Source of the DNA: Prorocentrum cordatum
Lineage: Eukaryota; Sar; Dinophyceae; Prorocentrales; Prorocentraceae
Direction: 5' to 3'
Length of the DNA stretch: 64,000 bases
Assembly: GCA_963575745.1 (NCBI GenBank)
Contig: CAUYUJ010015749.1
Coordinates: 409,069-473,068, forward strand
Shown here in pieces: positions 1-8,278 of the stretch. Within the stretch, counting starts at the first letter, position 1, and each line of letters starts with the position of its first letter. The notes beneath the pieces are model-generated. The model was not told where the DNA came from. It ran no database searches and saw only the letters and a list, made by a program, of their open reading frames with translations. A program made the translations under genes and the position numbers.

Positions 1-1375
1 GGAGCCTCGTGGGTGGCCAGAATTCAGAGGATGTCTCAAGCGAAATGCTTGTTTTCACGTCCCGCTCGCAGGAATTCCGAGGATGTCTCGCGCGTGCCGC
101 GTCCCGCGCGCAGGAATTTTGAGGATGTCTCGACTGATTCGTTTGTCTAGCGAGGATTTCTTGGATTTTGACAGATGTCTCGAGCGAAACGCTTGTTTAT
201 CATAATTTGTTGAGGATGTCTCGACTAATGCGTTCGTTTTGCCAGGAATTCTTTGGATTTTGACAGGATGTCTCGAGCGAAACGCTTGTTTTTCAGAATT
301 TGTTGAGGATGTCTCGAGCGAAACGCTGGTTTTGCAAAGTTGGGGGGATGTCTCGAGCGGGAGCATCGTGGGTGGCCAGAATTGAGAGGATGTCTCAAGC
401 GAAATGCTTGTTTTTCACGCCCCGCGCCGCGCGCAGGAATTTCCGAGGATGGGAATTCCGAGGATGTTCTGCGCGTGCCGCGTCCCTCGCGCAGTAATTC
501 CCAGGATGTCTCGATATTCGCTTGTTTAGCAAGGGGGAATGGGGTTCTTGTGATTTTGACAGGATGTCTCGAGCGGAAACGCTTGTTGTTCAAAATTTGT
601 TGAAGATGTCCCGAGCGAAACGCTGGTTTTGCAAATTGAAGTGATGTCTCGAGCGGGAGCCTCGTTGGTGGCGCTGGCCAGAATTCAGAGGATGTCTCAA
701 GCGAAATGCTTGTTTTCACGTCCCGCTCGCAGGAATTCCGAGGATGTCTCGCGCGTGCCGCGTCCCGCGCGCAGGAATTTTGAGGATGTCTCGACTAATT
801 CGTTTGTCTAGCGAGGATTTCTTTGATTTTGACCGGATGTCTCGAGCGAAACGCTTGTTTATCATAATTTGTCGAGGATGTCTCGACTAATTCGCTCGTT
901 TTGCCAGGAATTCTTTAGATTTTGACAGGATGTCTCGAGCGAAACGCTTGTTTTTCAGAATTTGTTGGGGATGTCTCCAGCGAAACGCTAGTTTTGCAAA
1001 ATTGAAGGGGGATGTCTCGAGCGGGGGTCTCGTGGGGTGCCAGAATTCAGAGGATGTCTCAAGCGAAATGCTTGTTTTCACGCCCCGCGCGCAGGAATTC
1101 CGAGGATGTATCGCGCGTGCCGCGTCCCGCGCGCAGGAATGTTGAGGATGTCTCGACAAATTTGTTTGGTTGGCGAGGATTTCTTGTGATTTTGACAGGA
1201 TGCCTCGAGCGAAACGCTTGTTTATCATAAGTTGTTGAGGATCTCTCGAGCGAAACGCTGGCTTTGCAAAATTAGGGGGGATGTCTCGAGCGGGGGTCTC
1301 GTGGGGTGCCAGAATTCAGAGGATGTCTCAGGCGAAATGCTTGTTTTCACGTCCCGCTCGCAGGACTTCAGAGGA
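1..1375. repeat. Satellite of GATGTCTCGAGCGAAACGC subunits
   Basis: Roughly 40-bp subunits built on GAGGATGTCTCGAGCGAAAC recur throughout, alternating with a subunit containing CCAGAATTCAGAGGATG. The latter returns near 18, 377, 680, 1041 and 1309, giving an irregular higher-order period of about 270-365 bp. The same subunits recur at 4215-4640. Open frames across the block follow from the repeat and I see no gene. Confidence 0.9.
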
Positions 1376-1600
1376 TTCACGTCACGCTCGCTTGGCACGT
1401 TCCGTGGGGCGTCCCTTGGCGAGTCCCCCTGGCACGTCGCGTGGCGCGTCCCTTGGCACATCCCGTGGCACATCCATTGGCACGTTCCGTAGCGCGTCCC
1501 CTTGGCACGTCCCGCGGTGCGACCCCATGGCACGTCCCCTGGCACGTCGCCTGGCGCATCCCTTGGGACGTTCCGCGTCGCGTCCTCCTGGCATGTCCCC
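1376..1600. repeat. GGCACGTCCC minisatellite, copy 1
   Basis: Imperfect short units (GGCACGTCCCNTGGC type) fill this stretch. The part from about 1468 matches 4772-4890 almost base for base, so array and flank were copied together. Confidence 0.85.
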
Positions 1601-1605
1601 CTGTC

Positions 1606-1716
1606 CATTCGCTCTGGGGCAGCTACTATGTGTTCAGGCAGCTCGAGCTTAAGATCCAGATCAGTTCGGTCAGGACTCGGATGCAAAGGAGGACTCGATC
1701 CACGAGGCTGTAGAGC
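1606..1716. repeat. Duplicated flank of the minisatellite, copy 1
   Basis: About 110 bp after the minisatellite is nearly identical to 4900-5010. In one plus frame the second copy reads DPDQFGEDSDAREDSIH, and this copy reads DPDQFGQDSDAKEDSIH behind a stop. The acidic peptide could be an exon relic, but no splice site or family supports that. The copy runs into the assembly gap. Confidence 0.6.
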
Positions 1717-1816
1717 NNNNNNNNNNNNNNNNNNNNNNNNNNNNNNNNNNNNNNNNNNNNNNNNNNNNNNNNNNNNNNNNNNNNNNNNNNNNNNNNNNNN
1801 NNNNNNNNNNNNNNNN
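1717..1816. other. Assembly gap, 100 N
   Basis: Exactly 100 N bases, followed at once by a (CTC)n tract. The fixed length suggests a scaffold gap of unknown true size. Confidence 0.99.
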
Positions 1817-1857
1817 CTCCTCCTCCTCCTCCTCCTCCTCCTCCTCCTCCTCCTCCT
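1817..1857. repeat. (CTC)n tract
   Basis: Pure CTC/TCC microsatellite bordering the gap. The rest to about 2000 is GC-rich with no recognised gene. Confidence 0.95.
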
Positions 1858-1999
1858 GGGGGGAAGGGAGGCCTCGGGCGCTCCGCTGGCCGCGCTGCAC
1901 GGCCTCTCTGTCGCCCCGCGGGGTGCGCGGAGGGCAGCCTTGCAAGCTTCTTTGCCAGCGCCCCCCAAAATCAAGCAGTGGCGAAGCGTCCTGGCTCGC

Positions 2000-2178
2000 C
2001 TATAGGCCCACCAAGAGTGTTCTAAGAAGATTTCGTGGTCTGCGCGACATGTTCTTAAAACATGTCTGGCTGAGACTGTCTTGTTTTAGCACATCGGACT
2101 TATGGTCTAAGAACATGTCTTTTGTTGTTGGAGCGTTTTTGGGTTCCAAGAAAATTTCGTGGTAATGAGGCCTATAGG
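2000..2178. mobile_element. Inverted-repeat element with GGCCTATAG ends, copy 1
   Basis: The ends CCTATAGGCCCACCA and GTGGTAATGAGGCCTATAGG are imperfect inverted repeats, and TTCTAAGAA/TTCTTAGAA motifs repeat inside. A second copy lies at 36184-36361. Both are followed by ATGC(C/T)GGGACGGTCGGT. No coding capacity; resembles a MITE. Nothing recognised from 2180 to 2424. Confidence 0.7.
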
Positions 2179-2424
2179 AATGCTGGGACGGTCGGTCCCT
2201 GCTCAACAAAAGCTTTCCTGCTATACCCGAACGCGGAACACGTACTCGCACGGGCCGTGCGCTGGGTCCTGGACAGGGCCTGGGCGTCGGGCCGCGTGGC
2301 CCAGTCAGTGGGATCCTGGGTGAGCACGGCCCAGGTGGGGTCGGACGGGGCTCTAGGACGAGGATATTAAATCCGCTCCCGAGCGTCCGGGAAGGCTCTC
2401 GGAGCGTTCCGGAACGCCCTGACA

Positions 2425-2906
2425 TCGGGAGTGGCTAGGAGGGGGGTGAGGATCAGGGGGGTGATTTGTGTGGATATCGTGTCGGGGGCCATGATGTCTC
2501 CCCAGGTTTCATGGTGCCTCTTCTTATTTCCATGACCCCCACCTCCCGATAATCAAGTGACCCCCCTTTCGCACTGAGAGTAGATTATCCACGACCCAAT
2601 GCAGTTCTGGTCAGGGAAGAGAGGCGGCAAGGCCGCACTTCTCTATCGCGGGGAAAAGTTGCGAATCGCAGTTGCTCTCGTCGAATGTTGAGTAGCGTGG
2701 ACTCCTAAGGATCCCTATTGATTTCCTTAGGAATCCTATGCGTGTCCTAGGGAGTTCCATGGATTTCCTATGGATTCCGATGGATTTCCGAAGGAATCCT
2801 ATGAATTTCCTACGCCGTCCCTGGCCCCCCCCCCTGGGCCGCACACATGCCGCCGGCCATGATTTGCGCCCCCCCTCTTGGACGCCCCCCTCTTGGCCGG
2901 CCCTGA
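2425..2906. mobile_element. Family H inverted-repeat element, copy 1
   Basis: Begins TCGGGAGTGGC and ends GGCCGGCCCTGA. It has the family's two internal signatures, a GGGGGCCATGATGTCTCC block and a GCCGCCGGCCATGATTTGCG block. Flanks TGACA and TGAGA may be a worn 5-bp target duplication. A TTTCCTATGGATTCC-type minisatellite (about 2700-2815) is inserted inside. Confidence 0.7.
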
Positions 2907-2989
2907 TGAGAATGCCGCGGCGCCTGAGACATCCTCCAGAACCGCCGCATACCATCTCAGAGTTGCTCGATGTATCGGGATCCCGCAGA

Positions 2990-3180
2990 CAAGGGGGGGG
3001 GCCAGGGGGGTGTGAGTTCGATCGGTTTTCGCACCGAACCGCCCAGAACAGATGCCCCCTGGCCGCTGGCAGCTCCCCATAGTTGCCGATAGTTGGGGCA
3101 TGCGGGGGGCATCTGTTTGCTGCAGTTCGGTGCACCAGCGGATCGAATGCCCCCCTCAGGGTCACCCCCCCTTTTTGTGC
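2990..3180. mobile_element. Foldback element with GATCG/CGATC arms
   Basis: A left arm with GTTCGATCGGTTTTCGCACC and a right arm with GGTGCACCAGCGGATCGAA pair imperfectly, and the centre also folds (ACAGATGCCCCC against GGGGGGCATCTGT). No ORF; a non-autonomous foldback element. Confidence 0.6.
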
Positions 3181-3184
3181 CACC

Positions 3185-3243
3185 ATGCAGGCGGAGGAGG
3201 AGGAGGAGGAGGAGGAGGAGGAGGAGGAGGAGGAGGAGGAGCG
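3185..3243. repeat. (GGA)n tract
   Basis: About 55 bp of GGA repeats next to the foldback element. The following 170 bp are GC-rich with no recognisable exon. Confidence 0.9.
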
Positions 3244-3509
3244 GGAGGGGGGCGCGGCCGAAAGAGGGGCGGACGGAGCGAGCCGCTTCGGGGGGGGGAC
3301 GGGCCACTCCCCGAGCGGGCGGCGCGGCCGGGCTCGCCGGCGCGCCCACGGCGGCTGCTGCGTCGGCGGGCCAGGCGGCGGTTCAGTGTCGATTGCTCGA
3401 AAGGGTGGCCCTTCGCTGGAGTGACCTTTGGTGCGGGACCACTGGTCAGCGTCGTTTAACGAAGAAGAAGAAGAAGAAGAAGAGGAGGAGGAAGAAGAAG
3501 AAGAAGACA

Positions 3510-3680
3510 CCACATCAACATACACTTTTGGCGCTCCGCGCGGACTTCTTGGCTCCGCGCCTGGGCCCCCCGGCGGCGCCTCTGGCGCCGCCCCTGGCGC
3601 GCTCCGCGCGCCAGGGAGGGGGGTCCAGTGCGAATCCAAGAAGTCCGCGCGGAGCGCAAAAAGTTTATGTCTATGTGGTT
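3510..3680. mobile_element. Family P palindrome, copy 1
   Basis: A near-perfect hairpin. The left arm carries GCGCTCCGCGCGGACTTCTT, the right arm its reverse complement followed by AAAAAGTTTATGT. A GAA/GGA tract (3463-3507) abuts the left arm. Family copies occur at 38102-38183, 39236-39385, 42636-42825, 47441-47599, 48305-48462, 48961-49066 and 52190-52310. Confidence 0.8.
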
Positions 3681-3694
3681 TGTCCTTCTCCTAG

Positions 3695-3870
3695 TTTAAC
3701 CGGCCCCTATCCCCATCCCCATCCACATCTCGAGCCCCACCGCCTCACCACCTCAGTTGTGGATATGCCCCTCGAAACCCGAAGAGAACAGCCTATGTCC
3801 CCATCAGGGGGGTAGATCGGCCAGTGGGGCCCAGCCCACGCTGGTGGGGATGGGGAGCGTTTAAATGATG
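3695..3870. repeat. Dispersed repeat Q, copy 1
   Basis: Shares long stretches with 16205-16510 and 27940-28215, notably GTTGTGGATATGCCCCTCGA and ACAGCCTATGTCCCCATC. No ORF. Confidence 0.75.
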
Positions 3871-4214
3871 CTCACTTGGGGTCCCCCGGTCGCTGAACGC
3901 GATGCCAGAGTAGCGTCTTGCGCTTTGGTGTTTGGTCCCCCCGCGGCCCCCCGAAACGCCGTGCGCCAAAGGTCACTCTTACCCATGGTCACTCTTGCGC
4001 GTAGCCTTAAGTCGGCGCCTCCCTCTACAGGAGGCATATTCAAAAATAGTCCAAATATAGTCTGGGGACGATTTTGTGACTATTGTTGGCTATTTCCCGG
4101 AAAGGGCGCAGGCCCAGGGTTCTCTTTTAGAGGTTTACCCCCGGATCTGACGGGAAGAGGGCCCGCGGATTTCTTTTGCGATAAATGACTAGTGGGAAGA
4201 GGGCCAGCGAATTA

Positions 4215-4640
4215 AACATTGAGGATGTCTCGAGCGAAACGCTTGTGTTTCAGAATTGGTTGAGGATGTCTCGAGCGAAACGCTTGTTTTGTGTTATAGC
4301 TTGTCCTCTCCTGGGGACCTGAATTCTGAGGATCTCTCAAGTGGATTGCTTGTTTTCACGTGTCCAGGTCTTGAGGATGTGTCGAGCGAGACGCTTGGTT
4401 TCACGCCTCCAGGTGGCCCAGACAGATGTCTAGCATGAGCATTTGTTGAGGATGTCTCGAACCAGAGGCTTGTTTCCACGTGTCCAGGTCGCCCAGGCGG
4501 ATGTCTAGCATGAGGATTTGTTGAGGATGTCTCCAGCGAGACGCTTGTTTGCACGTGTCCAGGTTGCCCAGGCGAATGCCTAGCATGAGGATGTGCTGAC
4601 AACGTCTTGAGCGAAACGCGTGTTTTCACGTGTCCAGGTC
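4215..4640. repeat. GATGTCTCGAGCG satellite, second block
   Basis: The same subunits as the 1-1375 block, here alternating with a GTGTCCAGGTCGCCCAGGCG subunit. Confidence 0.9.
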
Positions 4641-4705
4641 GCCCATGCACAGCACAGCCCTCGGCACGGTACATCAATATCGATACCCTTAGCACTGCAG
4701 CCTGG

Positions 4706-5010
4706 CATGTTGCCTGGCACGTTCCGCGGAGCGTCCCGTGGCGAGTCCCCCTGGCACGTCGCGCGGTGCACGTCCATTGGCACGTTCCGTAGCGCGTCCC
4801 CTTGGCACGTCCCGCGGTGCGTGCCCATGGCACGTCCCCTGGCACGTCGCCTGGCGCGTCCCTTGGGACGTTCCGCGGCGCGTCCTCTTGGCATGTTCCC
4901 TCTGTCGATTAGTTCTGGGGCAGCTACCATCTGCTCAGGCAGCTCGAGCTTACGATCCAGATCAGTTCGGTGAGGACTCGGATGCCAGGGAGGACTCGAT
5001 CCACAACGCT
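4706..5010. repeat. GGCACGTCCC minisatellite and flank, copy 2
   Basis: Near-identical to about 1468-1716. Downstream, CAGCACAGCCCTCGGCAC recurs twice (4650 and 5060). Confidence 0.85.
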
Positions 5011-5344
5011 ATATAGAGCACAATCGCGGCATGGCACATCGCAGTTCAGCACGGCGTAGCACAGCACAGCCCTCGGCACAGTACATCATCATCGATACAT
5101 TCAGCATTGCATGTGCCCGTCGCCCAATCAGGTGTCTTTGAAACGTTGCAATGCCTTACATTTCTATATTCCTTTCCGGGTTCGTGGGTCGATCATGTTT
5201 TGAGTAGTTGTGGCTATTTAATATTTCTCATCCACCCCCCCCCTGTAGGGGGACATGCCCGACCAAAGCGTAGCCGAAGCTTGAGCGATCCGCGCGGTGT
5301 CAAAAACCAGCACCAGGGTCGTCACCACACGAACCCGTCGCACG

Positions 5345-5690
5345 ACGGCGCGTGGCGTTGCGATGTTCGTCGTTAGGCCTGGGGGGGCATCACGTTGCCT
5401 CCGTCTTAAGTCGGGCGCGTCCCTCTACAGAGGAAAATTCAAACATAGTTTTAAACATAGTCGGGCGACGATTTCTTCATTATGTTTGACCATTTGTGTG
5501 TATTGTTTGATGTGCTTAATTATCATTCCAAGATCTGCCTGTCGGGGGGACATGCCCGACCTAACCCTCGTCGGGCCTCCTCGGGGCGCGGCGGGGAGCT
5601 CTGTCGAGATCCTCGCCCGCACCCCAGGGTGCGGGTTGCAAACTGCACCCTTTGCAAACCACACCCTTCGGCAAGGGCTCCCACGAGGGC
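5345..5690. mobile_element. Family Y element, copy 1, split by a family A element
   Basis: The right half carries CCTCGTCGGGCCTCCTCGGG and TTTGCAAACCACACCCTTCG, shared with uninterrupted copies at 6517-6705 and 39905-40212. Its left part (5345-5404) is separated from it by the element at 5405-5564. Confidence 0.65.
5405..5564. mobile_element. Family A introner-like element, copy 2
   Basis: The 160-bp element runs from CTTAAGTCGGGCGCGTCC to GGACATGCCCGACCTAA. CCTCCGTC before it and CCTCGTCG after it look like a slightly worn duplication; intact Y copies have a single CCTCGTCG there. The interior is AT-richer and has no ORF. Confidence 0.8.
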
Positions 5691-5850
5691 GCGAAGCTAT
5701 TCGCGCTTCGCGCTTCGCGGTCCTCGTTCCTTCTCCCCCTCCTCCTCGTCCTCCTTTTCTCCCTTTGGGGGGGCGGCGCGAGGGCGCGAAGTTATTCGCG
5801 CTTCGCGCTTCGCGGAGCGCGAAGCGCGAAGTTGGGAGCCCTAGTTGCAA
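5680..5850. repeat. Duplicated GCGCTTCGCG hairpin block
   Basis: GAGGGCGCGAAG(C/T)TATTCGCG and CTTCGCGCTTCGCGG occur twice, separated by a CTCCTC-rich spacer. The second copy folds on itself (CTTCGCGCT against AGCGCGAAG). Confidence 0.7.
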
Positions 5851-5999
5851 GGCTCGGCGTGTCGCTGGGGCCACCGCCACGTCACGCGAAAGCAGAAGTT
5901 CCTGACCGCAAAGAGGTGTCCCTGGCGCAAGGTGTCCCTCCCGGATTTCCGACGATCTGATTTTCGGTTGGGGGGGTCTTCTCGAGGCTCCAGATGTTC

Positions 6000-6120
6000 G
6001 GACGTTTCCGTTGATTCTCGGCGGTTTTCTAGCATCGGGATGGTTTCTAGCAGCTGCGCCTCGCCGTGCGCGTTCAGGGGGGGCCCGAGTCGTGCCGAAC
6101 GGCCGTCCGAGTTCCAAGCC
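6000..6120. repeat. Dispersed repeat V, copy 1
   Basis: Related to 20030-20170, 38640-38815 and 42290-42425 through CTGCGCCTCGCCG and CGTGCCGAACGG-type blocks. Confidence 0.5.
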
Positions 6121-6156
6121 ATGACCCGAAAGCCAGGCGACGCGGATCAGTGGCCA

Positions 6157-6346
6157 GGATCTCGCCGCCCACCCAACCACCTCAAGCCAACCCGAAGGCC
6201 CCGAGTTGCCCTCCGTTTTCAGTGTGGGGGGAGGGTCGGGGAACATTGGAAAACAAAAAGCATATGAAGCCCGTACCCCCCCCCAAACCCGAAATTCGGG
6301 TCTTCGGGATGGGTTGGGGTGGTCTGGCAGGTAGTCAAGATCTCCC
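6157..6346. mobile_element. Family T element, copy 1
   Basis: The left arm (ACCCAACCACCTCAAGCCAA) and right arm (GGGTTGGGGTGGTCTGGC) are inverted, with GGATCT/AGATCTCC at the tips. Copies lie at 17621-17964 (interrupted), 18349-18526 and 61921-62098. No ORF. Confidence 0.75.
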
Positions 6347-6516
6347 GGCTTTCCTGCCCACCTTGGAGCGTCCGGGCCTCGGAGCGAGTGCCCTGGAGGC
6401 GGGGTCGTGCCGCGTGCCTCGCGGAGGCGCCGCAGCGCGGCGGCGGCGGACCCCGGGGCTCGGCCTGCGGAAGCTGCGGGCCTCGTGTCGACGGGTCGGT
6501 GCTTACAAAGGGTACT

Positions 6517-6705
6517 GTTACGCCGGGGTGTGGTTTGCGATCGGCACTGTTGGGCCCTGGGGGGCACGACGCTGTCCTCGTCGGGCCTCCTCGGGGCGCG
6601 GCGGAGAGCCTTGTAGAGGTCCCCGCCCGCCCCCCAGGGTTGCCTCCCAGGGTGCCAGTTGCAAACCTCACCCTTTGCAAACCACACCCTTCGGAGTCGC
6701 CGACT
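6517..6705. mobile_element. Family Y element, copy 2
   Basis: Tips TACGCCGGGGTGTGGTTTGC and GCAAACCACACCCTTCGG are inverted. This is the uninterrupted reference copy. Right of it a GGGCCTCGCCTTCGAGGG block (about 6785) also occurs at 43680. From 7050 to 7690 I see no repeat or gene. Confidence 0.7.
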
Positions 6706-7691
6706 TGGGTCGACAGGTCTTTCGGGGGTGAGTTCTGGCAGCATCGTCGAAGCAGGCAGCCGGATACACACTGGTCGCTCCGTGAAGGGCCTCGCCTTCG
6801 AGGGGTCGAGACATTGTCGGAGGCAGGAGGCAGGAGACCTTTTTCGTCCTCGGCGGAGGCAGGTGGAAGTCACCTCTCCGAGGCAGCCAGCTTCCCGCCG
6901 AGTCACCTCTCGTATCGCACACATGTGCCACGCTTCCATGTCGGCCTGCCCTGCGTCTTCTCTGGAAAATTTGCCCTTCCACTTCGCTCTTGTTGCCAGC
7001 CCACCGTCTGAATCTTCTTCGAGATCCACATCTCGCAAAGCATTATTTTGTTCTGCATGGAGATAGCTCACTAAGGTCGCTCGTCCTCATGTGAGTCGCG
7101 AAGCGTGATGTGTGGCACCACACCCCTTTTGCATGCCGGTCATTACAGCGTCTCACTCTTATTGTTAGTCTTTGTGACCCCATCTCATCAAATGCGCCGC
7201 ATGTTGCTCGTGCAGGATGGCATGTCCCGGTCTTGCGTGACCGTTTTTCAATTTGAGCGCAGGGCGTTTCAGTATTTCGGTGTATGGGTATACTGCGCCA
7301 ACCTGAGCCGCCACCAGAAAGACGGTGTAGCCGTTCAGTTTCTCGCTTGGCCCTCTTTCTAGCTCGGCTGTAGGTTGCGAACAGCGCTCCGACAAAAGAG
7401 GGGTTAAGCGCAATGGTGCATTTTCTGGAGGGGGCTCCCGCGGGCAGCCGACGAGTCCCCGTGTTGTTGCCTTCGAGGGTAGGGGGGCTGGCAAGAATAT
7501 GGAGGGTCAAGGTTCTGAATTATGTTTCGCGCTCTCTGGGCCGCTGCAGGCCTCCAGACATTATGATCAGGGACCCTCAGTAGACCTCCAGGTGCCCCGG
7601 CAGACGAGCGAACTCGGTCCATCCTTTTTGGGATGCTGGAGACCGCTTTTGTGTTCCCTGGCGATAACGGGCGTGACAGGGGAGGGTGCCA

Positions 7692-7762
7692 GTCACGTCA
7701 CGATTCGCGCCAGCGCCGTCTAGGAATGCCTGAGATGGCGCCGGCGCGAATCGTGACGTGAC
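7692..7762. repeat. 26-bp-arm hairpin
   Basis: GTCACGTCACGATTCGCGCC and its inverted partner GGCGCGAATCGTGACGTGAC enclose a short loop. Arms are about 26 bp with one mismatch. No second copy was seen. Confidence 0.85.
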
Positions 7763-8009
7763 CAGTGGGGGGAGGGCGGGGGGGGTAAGGGTCTAACCGA
7801 AGTGCCCTGAGGTATGCAGTTTTCCAGTTTACTTGCCGACCGCCGTGCAAGGACGTTTACGATTGTTAAGCCACTTGTTTTCGCTTGTCGCTGTCGTCGC
7901 TCCCCCACGTGGCGGCCTTACACTTGAAATCGTCTTGCGGCGGCCTTGCAAAATGGCCCTTTTTGTTTGAGAAAGAACTCTTAACGCTTCGCGTATCTCC
8001 ACCACCAGG

Positions 8010-8029
8010 ACCGTAGCCTCTGGCTCAAG
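8010..8029 (+). other. Relict dinoflagellate spliced-leader sequence
   Basis: ACCGTAGCCTCTGGCTCAAG keeps the first block (CCGTAGCC) and last block (GGCTCAAG) of the 22-nt dinoflagellate spliced leader in order, with the ATTTT centre reduced to TCT. It lies 250 bp before the first in-frame ATG of the retrotransposon ORF. Two weaker sequences ending TCAAG follow directly (8030-8054 and 8056-8074). Relict leaders arise when trans-spliced mRNA is reverse-transcribed back into the genome. A chance match of two 8-mers in order is unlikely but not excluded. Confidence 0.6.
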
Positions 8030-8278
8030 CCGTTTCCTGGGCCCGGGTCTCAAGCCCGGTCTCCCAGGCTCAAGGGGAGGTCCCCTAGGTGCTGCCGGGC
8101 CCGCGCGCTGCCCGTGGGTCGCGCGCCGGCCATATTCAGACACCCCCGGCGACCACCCCCGGCGTCAGCTGCAGCGCAGCCTGCCAGAATCCTTTTCACT
8201 GGAAGTGCAGCCTTCAGCTGCCCCCTGGGTCGTTACCGTGCAGCGCAGCCAGCATTTCAGGCAGATCCAGTCCCCAGC

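Larger units (their letters stand above)
3415..4000. mobile_element. Family Z element, copy 1, interrupted by P and Q repeats
   Basis: The left end GAGTGACCTTTGGTGCGGG (3420) and right end GCGCCAAAGGTCACTCTTA (about 3963) are inverted. Intact relatives at 39583-39712 and 40225-40372 are only about 130-150 bp, so this copy has been opened by the palindrome at 3510-3680 and the Q repeat at 3695-3870. Confidence 0.6.
4006..5267. mobile_element. Family A introner-like element, copy 1
   Basis: Starts CTTAAGTCGGCGCCTCCCTC and ends GGGGGACATGCCCGACCAAA, the family's terminal inverted repeat. It is flanked by a perfect 7-bp duplication GCGTAGC (3999-4005 and 5268-5274), which fixes its boundaries. 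Inside are a GATGTCTCGAGCG satellite (4215-4640), the GGCACGTCCC minisatellite (4706-4890) and the duplicated flank (4900-5010), so satellite DNA lodged within the element. No transposase. Confidence 0.8.

Noticed and set aside
1606-1716. Exon encoding DPDQFGQDSDAKEDSIH
   Set aside because: Present in two near-identical repeat copies, one with an upstream in-frame stop; no splice sites.
5425-7071. 548-residue minus-strand ORF
   Set aside because: It crosses family A, Y and T elements and their nested boundaries, with Arg/Pro-rich composition typical of GC-rich noncoding DNA.
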